A stretch of 26,742 nt of DNA, taken from assembly GCA_018398765.1 (NCBI GenBank), contig JAHBMJ010001063.1, forward strand, positions 9,444 to 36,185, given 5' to 3'. Positions within the stretch are counted from its first letter, which is position 1; each line of letters opens with the position of its first letter. The stretch is from Chromera velia (Eukaryota > Sar > Chromeraceae). Positions 1 through 11,596 of this stretch are shown here, piece after piece. The position numbers and the translations under genes are program-made. The notes under the pieces were generated by a model. That model saw only the letters and a list, made by a program, of their open reading frames with translations. It made no database searches and was not told where the DNA came from.

Positions 1-3000
1 CCCCCCCCGGTTCCCCCTAGGGCAGAACCCGTGGCAGTCGATGAAGCAAAACCCCCCCCCGACAGGACATCGGAGCGCGGGAGCCTAGAAACACGCGTAT
101 GCGAAGGTGTGACTCTGCTGTCGTACCCCCGTGGGACTGCAGACGCGGCAGCAGGGCCGTCTCCTCCTCCTCCTCCTCCTGCTGGAGACCCGCCTCTGTC
201 TCTGTCTCTGTTTCTGATAAAGGGGTGTGTCCTGGCGAGGCCGAGACTTTGTTGTTGCATGGATGATGTCTTGTGTTCTAGATCTGGGGTGACTGTCAGG
301 GGCTTGTCTGAGCTGTCAAGAGCAGTTCCTCCTCGAGGAACAGAAGAGGGAGGCAGCAAGGGAGCAACGGAAAGAGCTGCGGATGAGAGAGGAAAAAGGG
401 ATGTGCAGGTGTCTGTCAAGGTAGGTGCTTGGAGCACACGGTTTCGGCTGGTTTCTTTCTCTGCCTTCACTTGGACGGGAACTTTGCTGGTGCTGGTGGA
501 AAATGTGGCAGGCGGACGGCGGACAGCTGCGGAAGAAGACGACGGACTTCTGTCCCAGATGAGAGTTCTCCCCCCATGTACATCTCTGTTTGCACTTGCA
601 CGCACAACGGGCTCCCTCAGCGCCCCTGCGCCCGACAGGACGGAAGACGTGACTGTCAGCTTCATTGCTTCCCCCTCTGTCTTCCCTGCTGCTTTGTCTG
701 CCTCCCGTTTCTGATTCGAAGAACTCTTCTTGTCTACTAGGTCTATTCTAGCAGGGGGGGGTCGGACCCCGAAGGCGGATTTTGGCACAGACAAATAGTC
801 TGCAGGTTGGGGGAGAGATCGAGACAATTTGTGATCTACCAAACGCGACCTTCCTTCTCCCAAACCCCAACGAGCATGCATGCGAGCCCCCACACCCCCT
901 CCTCCTCCTGTCAACCCCACTCTTCCCTTGTTCCGTCCAGCCCCCGTCCACACACCTGAGGCAACCGCTGCCGTGGCGGGCCTTCCCACCCCTCCCGAAA
1001 GTTGCTGATGAGAAGATTCCCCTCCACGCATCATCCAGACCACCTCCGTGGTTGCCGAAGACACACGGGAACGGAAGGGGTCTCGACAACCCCCCACACC
1101 AGCTGAGGTGGGCGGAAGAGTGTCGCCTGTCGGCGACGGCGCCGTGAGTGGGTCACGATCACTTGGAACGTCTTCAGACGCTGTAAGCCCCCTTTTGAAA
1201 AACCGGGAGAGAAGTGAATCAACGTTCGCAGAACTCTCATGCAGCCCTTCTTTACTGGTGGTAGTCGAGCGTACAGATCCCCTGCTCTGTGACACAGATT
1301 CGGGGTCTGTTGATCGTTCCCCCCCATTCTCGACAAGGGGATCTACAGATGCCTCTCCCCCCGTTTTCACTCTCAGGCTGCGCACCCCAAACGATGATCC
1401 CTCTTTTGCCCCCCAAACCGCAACGCTGGGTGGCGAAACTGGGGGCTTGCGAAGGAGTGTGGAAAATCCCGGAGAGGTGACTGGGGGTCGGACAATACAT
1501 TCCTTCTCCAATTCTCCCATCCCTTTCCGCACCTCACTGCCCCCAACACGTGTCTCTTGCGCAAGGGGGAAGAGGGAGGCAGAGAAAGGCGAACGGGGCC
1601 CAGTGTGGGTCCGTGCGACCGGCGCAAGTGTGGAGGAAGCGGAAGTGGGCGCATTGCCCGAAACTAGGTGCGACCCAGACAAAGCAGAAGAAGAACACGA
1701 TGAAGGAATCACGAGGCTTCCTTGATTCTTCATGCTCACGCTTCTGCTTTGACTGAGTGCCCTGCAATCCCTTGTGACCTCTTTTCCTCTCCCCCCTTCG
1801 TCTCTGTCGCCTTTTAAAGAAGAAGAGAACGAAGGGACATACGTGGGAGAGGAAATGTCATCCATCTTCTGCTGTTTATTCTCACTCCCCATAGGAGAGC
1901 AACCTTCCACCCCTCCCTCCCCCCCTGTAGTCAAGGACCCCCCTCCACATTCGTTTCGATCAGCTGAGAGTCCCCCACCTCCGGGAGGAACGCTCTCTCC
2001 TCGTACTGATGTCTCTGGAGGGTTTGCAGGGCCCTTCTCGGCCCCCGCGAGGGTTGAAACTGTCGAAACAGTACGGGGGGTAACGGAGGGGAACTCCGAA
2101 GAGGGAGAAGACTCCCCTAGGCCCCTGGAATTCCTCAAAATCATCGGGGGGGACCTCTCTACCACACGCACAGGGACAGGGACAGGGAGAGAATGACTCT
2201 CGGCAATTCCAGCAGAGTGGCTATCCGGTTCTGCCGGTACTGCAGCCCGCGCACTTAGGGGCAGTGCAGCAGAAGGAAACAAAGTCATTGCATCTTGTCC
2301 TGAGTCTCCAACTACCTCTACATGTCTTTGTCTGCCTCTGCTTGCACAACCCCCCAAGTTAAACTCTTCTGCCCCCCGACAGGATGTTCCTCCTGCTTCC
2401 TTCTCACTCGGCTGGCACGGCTGACTCTGGGAAGACAACTTGACAGATTCGGGACGCCCCCCCTTTTCACAATCTTTCTCTCCTACAACACCCGACTCCC
2501 GCTCTTCCTCAGCTTCTTCCTTTCCCTCACTGCTATTTAGGTGTTGCGGATGCTCTCTACTGCCAGCAGACGTTTGGGAGCAAAACGAATACTCCCACAA
2601 CCCTAAGGGGGAAGGGAAGGGGGGCCGACCAGTGGAGGAGGAGGACGAAGAAAACAGCGGGGGGGGATTCAAACAAGATGAAACTAAGCCAACGCGCTTC
2701 TGCGGCAAAGTGACACTCCGCAGATGCGGTGCCGATTCAACCCCCAGCCCACTCACCTTCTCCGAAACTGACGGAGACTTGATTACTGTGTCGCCCTTGC
2801 CCCCCCGCTCAGAGCAACTCAGACCCGTGCCTACAAGAGACGGTGAACCGTCTTTGTTGTCGGATGAAAGGGGGCGTGGACAAGGACAAGCACGGGAAGG
2901 TGCGACAGAATTGCTGGCGACGGCCAGAGTCTCTGCCCCTCCAGGTGGTGTCTCGTCCCCCCCTTTCCCATCACACCCTCCGTTTACCCTTGTGATACTT

Positions 3001-6000
3001 GCCACCCTCTCTTTAGACAGATCAGGAGAGGGGCAGCAAACATTCAAGGCGGAGTCCTTCCTTTCCCCGACCATATTTGACGGGCGGGGTGAGGTTTCAG
3101 ATCTCAGACGCCGCCATTCATTTTCCTCTGTCTTTTCTGATTCAGGACTCTGCAGCGACGCGGCAAGAGTCTCAACAGCCACTGCACAGGCTCCGGCATC
3201 AAATCGTGCTGGCGGAGTGCTCTCTGCAACAACTCCCTTCCCTTCCCCCTGTACTTCAGCTGATGCGAGAAATTCACCAGATCTCCCAGATTTGAGTGGA
3301 GATGCATCGGGGAGACACGAGGGGTCGCGAGGGGGGCACGACACTCTGCCGTCCTCCTCCTCACCCGAACTCTCTGCTGACACCTTCTCCTTCTCTTTTC
3401 TCTCTCCATCAGCTGGCCTCTCCTCTTCGAACTTTCGGTCATCAAACGGAGTTGCAGTGCGACCTGATGCAATCGCAGCAGGGTCTCCCTCTCTCGAAAT
3501 CGGATTTTCGGGATGTTCTCGGACAGTTCTCAAGGGGAGGTCAGTCGCGGAAGGGGGAAGGGGGCAAGATATGGGGGCAATGTGGCTACCGACATGAACT
3601 TCGGTATGCCCTTCCCTGTCAACGGTCCTTTCTGCGAACCCACGCGTGTCTGGATGGAAGGTCTCGGTGCTTTTCCTGTGACTGCCCATCGCGCCATCAG
3701 TCACCGATATCGCATCACTAGGAGGAAACTTCATGACGGCCGCTTCTGAGCAGGCCGCAGGAGTCGCAACATCGAGCGACGATTGTTGCAAGGGAACGAC
3801 AGAAGATGTGGATACGGAGGGTTGTATCGACACTCGATTTGTGGGGGGGGAGCGGGGAAATGAGAAAGGGGGCGCGGCGGGTTGACACCGTGTGTCAGAC
3901 AACAAAACTGTACATTCAGAAGGCAAGTCGTCTACTTCCGTGGTAGGCTGCCGGTCCGGTGTTGGGCTCTCACCTGCAGCGCATACTTCAGTTTTCTTCC
4001 CTCGGTCTCTATGGCTATGGCTGAAAACAGAAACCGCATCGGAAGACGCAGTGGTCGATGCTGAGGTGAGGTCATGGGGTGCGGGTGTGTGTATTCTCTC
4101 TCTGTCCTTTTCTCCTTTGTTTTTGTCCGAAACGGAAGCATCGGATCGGAATGAAGCAGCACAAGCCGCACGTCGTACTGTTGAAATGTTCTTTTCATCC
4201 TGTAAGACTACAGGAGAATCGGCAACGTGCGCAGAGGTTGCGCCCTCATGCAAATGGGAGACTGCTTGAGCCTCTGCCAAGACAGTGGAAGGCTGCACAA
4301 ATAACCCCTCGCGAGTCTTTTGGCCGTGCTCTGCTGATGGTCTCAGCTCGAGAGACGTCTGCTCTGCGGACCCGGAAGGGAATAGGGAGGAGGCAAGCAA
4401 CGCAGAAAATGCGTCGGTGCCTGCGCGCGCAACAGAATCGACACATTCTTCAAGCGGCGTTGTGGCTGTGGAGGCAGAAGGTCTGTGGGGGGCTTTCTGG
4501 TCCTTCGTTTTCACTCTGGACACTCCCTTAGGGCCCGAACTTGAAGCGGCGGCGGCGGTGGGGGGGCATGGACGAGGGGATTGCCCCCCCTGCCCTTCCC
4601 TTAAATAAGTACGCGGCTCGTGCCCCTCACTGTGCTGCTGCTTCTGTACCCATGGCTTTGGTGCCCTTAAGAGGGGACTCTCTGGAAAGTGCTGCAGAGA
4701 TGGTTGCACAGTGCGGTGTTGCTCTCTTCCCGATCTCCCTCCTGCCTTTTTCGGAAGAGCTCTCTGTCTGGGAACATTTTGGCCTGAGGAGGTTGGGGTG
4801 GAGACTGCATGGGAAGCACTAGTCGTGTGTCTAGATTGGAACCCTACGGGTGAATCTGGAGAAGGGGAGGAAGGCGGACGCCCGACAAAAGCGGTGCGTT
4901 CATGAGAAGGAGGAGATCGGACAGACCCCTCTCTCTGGTGACCCCCCGGAACAAACGGGGGGGGGTCGATCCCTACTGCAACTCCTCTCTTCGCAGTCTC
5001 CCCTAGGGCTCCATTCTGCATTATTCTGCTCACAGAGGCAGAGGCCAAAGCTGAGGAGGAGGCCTGGCTGTGTTTGCCTCCAGCCGCGGCGGGGGGTCTC
5101 GAGGGGCGTTGGGGGCATTTTGGAGGCAGGGGAGCGGGGGAAAAGGAGGAGGAGGGCGGGGTCTGACTCTTCAATAACGACGGAGAAGATGGAATTTGGG
5201 AAGCGGCCTGATCCCCAATGCCCCCCCCTCCGCCTCCTTGCGCAGCTTTCTTGTCCCCTGGAGATCTCCCCCCTGCAGCAGCAGTGCCTCTCTGCTGAGG
5301 CTGATGTTGTTGTGGAAGGTGCACAGCTGGGGGGCTGCATGGGTGGACACGGGGATGAGCCAAATCGGAGGGCGCCTGTGTGTGTGCTCCCCTTGTACCT
5401 GCCGATGGGGGGACAGATCTCGCACCGCCTCCCGGACTTCTCCTCCCCCCAACCCCTGACTGGTCCCCCCACCGACCCCCTTCTCCCCTCTCTTCCCCTC
5501 TACATGCAGACGACCCTAGTGCGCTCACAACAGAGGAACTGTGAATTCCGTTTTGCCCCTGCACAAACGGCCTCCTCCTCTCTTTCTCCTCACGTTTCCT
5601 CAACGAACACGGAGGAGCCCCTCTGCTCCCACTGCCTCCCTCACCCTCAGACACCACCCCCCTCACAGGGACACCTATGTGCCCCCCCACGACCGCAGAT
5701 GAACACGAAGCGCCGTGGAGGACGGTGTGTACGGATGCCCGGTCTCTTTCAACAAAGAAACGTCGAGCCATCCCAGCGGTCGCTTCCAACATTCCTCGGG
5801 AAGTCGGAGGCTGCTGGCGCGTTCCAGCAGCTGCTGCAGGAACAGCTGCGGGATGCCGCTGGCCTCCCGGAGCTGGGGCACTCGGACGGGAGGGGACGGA
5901 GACGGGGGCAGAAGAAGAGGAAGTGGATGAGGACTGCGTTGGGACGGAAGTCGGAAGAGCAGCGGACGGAGTGGGGGGAGACATGTCAAATGCCTTCCTC

Positions 6001-6947
6001 TCTTCCCTGACGCCTGAGAGAGAACGGTCGAAGGATTCATTCGCGAACTCGCGAGGTGGGGGAGAATCCAGACGAGTGGGGGGCTGCTGCAGGAGGTGAC
6101 AGCCTTTCCCTGAAAAGGAAGTGGGTGGAGGTGCTGCTCTTTCTCTGCCAGCCTGGACTCCGTTGGATATAGAGGGCGAAAAAGAAGGCGGTAGAACAGA
6201 AGAAGAGAACTTGGTTGAGAGGTCTGGACAGGCAGAGGAGAAGGCACAGACAGAAGAGGGAGAACCGGGAATCAAGGCCTCCTCTCCTTCAATGTGTGAC
6301 ATGATCATTGGATCGAAGTCCACAGACACCCTCTCTGATCTCCCTCCCTCTCTCTCCTTGACACCCACCACGGAGGGAGTTCCCTCCCCCCCTCTCCGTT
6401 CTCTCTCAGCGCCGTGTAAGAACCCCTGCCGATGCTGACTCCCGTAGAGAACTGAATTTTCCCTCAGGTGAGGGTGATGAACCGCCCCCCCCGGGGCTGT
6501 TCTGCTTTGTGCCCTTTCTCTCTGTGCCCCCCCCGCAGGAGGAGGTTGGGATCTTGAGCCCTCCGGCAGTGCATGCCACCCTTTCTTTCTGACGGCACTC
6601 TCACCGTGCCCCCCCGCGGCGCCACTTGGCCGCACAACCTGTGGCTGCTGCGGGTGTGAGTGGGAGGACTGGGTCTGCCCTCTCCCCCGCCATCTCACAG
6701 GAGGGGGAGCGGGGACAGGGGCCGACGGGCTTCGGTCTATAGGGTCTGGATGCGCCTGTGCCTGTGCAGGGCAGCAGATCGAGGCGCTGCCCCCGAAGGA
6801 ACTACGCATCCGTACAGGCGCCCAGGAATCCGACAGCGCGGTGAGCTGCTTGAAGAAGAAACGATTCGGAGCGGCGCAGGGACGGCAACGGCGAAGGAGC
6901 GCCATCGCTTCCTCTATCGTCATGTGGTGCTTCATGATCAAATATGC
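1..6947 (-). other. Giant stop-free exon of the phosphatase gene
   Basis: I checked this frame triplet by triplet. No TAA, TAG or TGA occurs from the acceptor at 6948 down to base 1, about 2,315 codons. The next upstream in-frame stop is a TAA at 7013-7011, inside the preceding intron. The first ~45 codons finish the phosphatase domain. The rest is Ser, Pro, Gly, Ala and Arg rich with short acidic patches, for example around 3200-3420. Several Ser-Pro and Thr-Pro dipeptides could be kinase sites. Homopolymer runs of 7-9 G or C are frequent (1-8, 52-60, about 754-761, 2661-2668, 4960-4968) and are read as Gly or Pro. The same DNA gives several plus-strand frames of 200-390 codons (for example 2440-3597 and 4850-6010), which I treat as shadows. 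The stop codon and any second domain lie outside the window. Confidence 0.85.
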
Positions 6948-7530
6948 CTGCACGCACCCAACAGGACACAAGAGAGGAGAGGAGAGGAGAGGAGAGGAAG
7001 AATGGAATCGTTATGGACCGAAGTGCAGAACAGTAGAGAAAGCCAAAGCCCAAGAGAGGGAGCGGCATGTCTGATGGGATGTAGAGGGGGGGAAAAGGTA
7101 CAAAGGCGAACAGCAAAACAGGCCCACGGACAAACCTGCAGACCGGGTAAGAAAAGACAGGGGAGGGGTGAGGGGTCGAATAAGGGAGGGAGGGAGACGG
7201 AAAGACAGGAAGTAGGAAAGAAAGGAAGGAGGGGGGAAAGGCGAAAGGAAGCGAGCAAGAGAGCAAGTAAGAAGACGGAGAAAGGGGAAAGTTCACGCAC
7301 TGACCGCAACAATGCTGATGGATCGACTCATTCCTTTGTGACAATGAACGAGCACATTCTCGCCCTGCACAGACAACAGGACGGACATGATACAAGCACA
7401 AACTGTACGGTCACTTCTACTGTCTTGCTCGCCACTTTGTGACCTTCCTTTCTCTGCTCCCTTTCCTGCTTTGCTGTCAACCCGGAAAAAAGACAAAGCG
7501 ACCAGTCACTCACTCACACACACACGCGCG

Positions 7531-7561
<31 letters not shown>

Positions 7562-8636
7562 ATGTGCAAACAGAAGCAGGAAGTCAGACGGACTGACGGA
7601 CGAACGACAGGACAGAGAGAAGCAAACGACGGCGCCGCTTACCGCTTGCAAAACCGAAGAAAACTTGTCAATCGCCAGTGACTGAAAGTCGAGAACCTGC
7701 AAGAAGATTTCAAGAGAGAAGTCAAACCGGTTTTCAGTCCACCGAGCATACAGGCGGCCAGACAGGCAGGCACAGGGGCAGGCACGGAGAACACTCGGTA
7801 GGAGCCGGGGGAGAGAGACTGGAAGAGAAAAGGTGAACGGTAGAAAAAAGGAACAATGCAATCGAGAGAGGGAAGGCAGGAAAGCCCAGAGATTCAAGGA
7901 GAAACTCTACCAAAAAGTGAAATCGAAAGAGAACAGCGAAAGCCTAGGCGACAAGGAATTACACTGAAAGAGCACAGGAAGCCCCTGTCGTGATTGAGGT
8001 CTCATCAGCAACCGGCTAAGCGGAAAAAAATAATTACAAGAACTGTGCTTTATTCCAGTTTCTGCTGACTTACTGACTTGTTCCTCATTGTCACAGAGAA
8101 TCAATTCGACTTGGCCTATGCCCAGTCTCTGCAGGATTCTTTGCAGCACCCCCCTGTTTCGGACATCCTTGGAGAACCGGGCAGCTGTGACGACAAAGGA
8201 GATCTTATTCTCAATCTGCATGCAGGCAGTGAAGTCAAATCACGCTCAACTTTTGCAAGGCTAACGAACTGGGGGGAGAAGAGGAAAGAGACAGAAAGCG
8301 AGTGCCCTCCTCAAAGAGATAAACCTGGGACGACTGACCAGAAGTTGTTCATTGAAGACCGCCTTCAGACCAGACACGAACACCTTTCCCTTCACTGCAC
8401 GAGAAGAGAGAGAAAGGAACACAGGGGGGGTGAGAAGGGTCAAAGAGACTGCCTTCACTCCAACTTCATCAGACTGAGGGCAAGTACTGACCCGGAATGG
8501 GATGAATGTGTGACATGAGATTTTCACATTGAGCATAGGCTCGAATAAGATCAACATCGTAATAAAAACAAGGTGGAGAGACGGAGGCCTGCGGGCTGTT
8601 TGGCAAGGCAGCCACTCCCCCTCTCGGACCTGTCAT
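1..8636 (-). CDS. Dual-specificity protein phosphatase with giant disordered C-terminal tail (partial, runs off left edge)
   Basis: Six exons join in frame on the minus strand: 8636-8492, 8394-8339, 8215-8078, 7696-7643, 7364-7305, and 6947 to the window edge. Junction phases are 1,0,0,0,0 and every intron is GT-AG. The product is a cysteine-based phosphatase predicted to remove phosphate from Ser/Thr and Tyr of proteins such as MAP kinases. The signature HCHKGMSRS places the nucleophile at Cys139 and the phosphate-binding Arg at 145. Asp109, 30 residues before the Cys, is the likely general acid. The N-terminal KVFVSGLKAV segment and the exon-6 start AYLIMKHHMTIEEAM match the family's first strand and the helix after the active site. 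All catalytic residues are present, so the enzyme should be active. The start ATG (8636) is the first true ATG in its frame; an upstream non-coding exon is possible. The tail of at least 2,270 residues carries no domain I recognise. Confidence is high for the domain and good for the exon joins. Confidence 0.9.
7515..7562. repeat. (CA)n(CG)n(CA)n microsatellite in phosphatase intron 4
   Basis: An uninterrupted alternating purine-pyrimidine tract of CA, then CG, then CA dinucleotides lies inside the intron at 7642-7365. Such tracts can adopt Z-DNA and vary in length. It does not touch coding sequence. Confidence 0.95.
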
Positions 8637-8970
8637 CTTTTCAGACAAACGCGAACGTATACATACAAACAACACGTGGGGGGAGGTTCTACAAGAACTT
8701 CAGTATTCGAGTCACAGATTTCATCAATGTTTTCCACAAGGAGAGAAAGCAGTTTCTGCACACACAGCATGCTACGATCCTCAAACAGACCAGGGTTTGA
8801 GTTTGATCACCCATCCAGAGAATTGAGGAAAATGCATGGAAAATGCAGGTCATCTCCCACATGCATGCATCGACAGCTCAGGGCAGAATCCTTGCGGAAT
8901 CCTGACGAAACTTGAGTGGGCCCCCAGCTCCTGCGATGCATCGCGTTGACCGAGCTAAAAATCCATATGT

Positions 8971-9010
8971 TGCATACGTGGCATTACGTGGCCTTACGTG
9001 GCGTCATGTG
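8971..9010. promoter_or_regulatory. Four 10-bp tandem units with ACGTG/ATGTG cores
   Basis: Four consecutive decamers end in ACGTG, ACGTG, ACGTG and ATGTG, each followed by G, with exact 10-bp spacing. ACGTGG resembles the G-box/E-box core bound by bZIP and bHLH factors in other eukaryotes. The spacing is one helical turn, so the sites would lie on one DNA face. A factor-binding role is inferred. Confidence 0.6.
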
Positions 9011-9060
9011 GCGTCTCTTTTCGATGCGATCTCTTCTTCGAGAACTTCCGTCTGAATCTG

Positions 9061-9195
9061 ATGCCCTCAGCTGCAACAAATGAGGAAGATGTGGCCATCT
9101 ACTTGCGCAAGTCATTGCCAGTCATCGGTCTGCCTCTCATTGCATTCATTGACATCTACTCTGGGGTAAAGACGGTGCCCCCAATTCTGCCTTAA
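9061..9195 (+). other. Possible upstream ORF in the 5' leader
   Basis: A short frame beginning at an ATG at 9061 encodes about 44 residues, including an Ile/Leu/Pro-rich stretch (LPVIGLPLIAFIDIY), and stops before 9198. A GTAAAG after 9165 and an AG at about 9230 could form an intron, but the spliced frame also stops soon after. It has no recognisable homology. It could be a uORF or chance reading in the leader of the downstream gene. Confidence 0.25.
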
Positions 9196-9423
9196 AGGTG
9201 TGGGTTCTGTTTGATCCTTTCGCAGGATTCAGTCTGAGACAACTATTGGCTGTCGGCAAACTGTCTTTCAAAGCTCCTCATGGCTCCCTGAGAGCAGATG
9301 CTGGCCCTTCCAACGTGATAAGAGTACTCCTTCCGAGTGGAGCTTTGGTTCTTTGGGTGCTGATGATGAGACCGTCTTGTGAGGACTGAACTGAAAGCAG
9401 CTGTGCTTCCATCGGACAACAGG

Positions 9424-10858
9424 ATGGCAGAAGCAACTAGAGATCGTGCACTGTTAGGAAACATCCTGGAGTTTTTCTCCGGCAACTGTACGATCATAGA
9501 GGAATCCTACGCAGCCATTCCTTGGGAAGTCGCAAAGGTACGTGGAGCTGAGTAGACAGCCGCTGGATTTTTGTGGTCAGGCTTATGTTTGTTGTCCTTC
9601 TCTTGTACTTGTGTGCAGAAAGAGTTTTGGACCCAGGTGAAGCAGCGCGACCTTGCCTCCAAGACGGAGGCTGTAGAGCTTCTGCAGGTGAGCTCGTCAG
9701 CCGGAGAGAAAACAGAAACGACGCTGCCGTTGAGTGCAAACGGGCACTCTGGTCACTAGGGGGCCTTTTGATCTGCCTCTGTCGGGCATCCACCGACAAG
9801 CTTCGGTCCTCCATCCTTCCCTTCTGCCCCCGTATCTAACTCCTTACCTTTCTCTCGCTCTTTTTCCTTGTTCCTGCCCACGAATGCATCCTTTCGCGTG
9901 AGTTCTTTGATGGGTTGGCATGGATAGGAAGAGCTAGTAGTGGCCCCAGGAAGTCAGGTCTGACAGTCCTGTCCTCCCTGCCTGCCTGCAGGAATGCATC
10001 CCCCCTGGGTATCTGTGGATGCATGAGGGGGCCCTGGTTTTGGACTTTCTCGGGTACTGGGCGGCGGCAGAGGCGATCTTTGGGAAAATTGCGGAAATGG
10101 AGGCCAGAAGCAAAGCAGCAAAGGGAAGGGAAAAGGAAGCCGTCGAAGCTGTAGCCTCCAAACTTCGGGAATGCTCGGACGGTCATATTCGAGGAATGCG
10201 CATTCTCAGAGATGGTCGGTGTCGTGTTAACCTGCTCCCTTTATGTCTACCCCAGTTGCGGTCGTCTCTTTCTCTCTGTGTGTCTGTTTGTCATGCTGTA
10301 TTTTTCTCTCTTCCGGCCCCGTTGAACGTGTGGCTTCTTCATGCTAGACTCCACAAGTATCTCTCTCGTCTCTCTTCATGTGACATTCATGATTTTTGTC
10401 TCCCTTTGACCGTCCCCCCTTTCACGTGCATGCAGACATTTTGCGGGAAGACTGCGCGAGCAGAGAGGAGTGGGTGAGGTCTAGTCAAGCTGCGGAGGGA
10501 CAAGAGGAGGGAAAGGAGAGGGAGAAGGGAAGACTCGCGCCTGAGCGTTTGCTTTTAGACGTTGGTGAGGTGCTGGCGGGGAAGATGGAGGTTGGCGTGC
10601 GGGTGGGACTGCTTCTCGAATCCCTTCAAACGATCAGGTCGGTGAGGCTATTTTTTGCTGGGTTCAAAATGCATGGCTGTGTGGGGTGAGAGACAGTGAC
10701 GGAAAAGAGTGGCGTTGAGGCGGTGTGTCACAGTCTTCCTTTCTTGGCTTGGTGCATGCATGCTGTATGTCGACTTCGATCGACTGATTTCCTGTCAATC
10801 TATCTGTGTGTCTTGTGTGTGAATGAGTGAAATAGAAGAAAGGAAAGAATGTAGTACT

Positions 10859-10896
<38 letters not shown>

Positions 10897-10904
10897 CGTG
10901 TGTG

Positions 10905-10985
<81 letters not shown>

Positions 10986-10996
10986 TGTGTGTGTGT

Positions 10997-11067
<71 letters not shown>

Positions 11068-11312
11068 TGTGTGTGTGTGTGTCCCCAGGCTCTGAGAGTT
11101 ACTGGGAACAGGTGGAGACCTCTATCGCTGCACAGGCAGGAGGACAGGAAGACAGGGAGACCGAGAACGACGTGTGAGTCTGTTGGCATGCGAATGTTTT
11201 CCCTCCTCTCTTTCTTTCTTGTTCTGCTTCGACGTGTTTGCCCTCCGATACTCTTCCAGCCGCGTGCATTGAGGGGATGTTTTTCAATCCAGATAGAACG
11301 AACGCACGCAAC

Positions 11313-11345
<33 letters not shown>

Positions 11346-11553
11346 GGTCAAAAAGTGGAATTGCTAGCTTGATCACTGAGTAACAAGAGAGAATTGCCGA
11401 CAGATCACTCCATTCCGATGCGGGGGGGTGGCCAGTAAGTCCGTAAAAAATTTGATTTGGTATGGGACTTCCTTCCTTCCTTCCTACTTCGCCTTGCTTT
11501 TCCCTATCTTCCTCCTTCCTTCCTGCAGCTTGTGGGTCCGCTGGGATCTCTCG

Positions 11554-11596
<43 letters not shown>

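Larger units (their letters stand above)
8637..9423. promoter_or_regulatory. Shared upstream region of the divergent phosphatase and eleven-exon genes
   Basis: This segment lies between two start codons that point away from each other (8636 minus, 9424 plus), so it probably carries both promoters and 5' leaders. Visible elements are a CACGTG at 8672-8677, a duplicated GGAAAATGCA at 8827-8836 and 8838-8847, TGCATGCAT at 8862-8870, and a four-unit decamer array at 8971-9010. I see no clear TATA box. The part after about 9013 probably belongs to the plus-strand 5' leader. That promoter activity runs both ways is inference from gene orientation. Confidence 0.6.

Noticed and set aside
31-6438. Plus-strand open frames of 140-386 codons (for example 31-714, 1048-1725, 2440-3597, 4850-6010).
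   Set aside because: They are low-complexity, broken by stops and antisense to the uninterrupted minus-strand frame that is spliced to a clear phosphatase domain.
10800-11367. Frames encoding long His-Thr or Cys-Val repeats.
   Set aside because: They are translations of a TG/CA microsatellite inside an intron.
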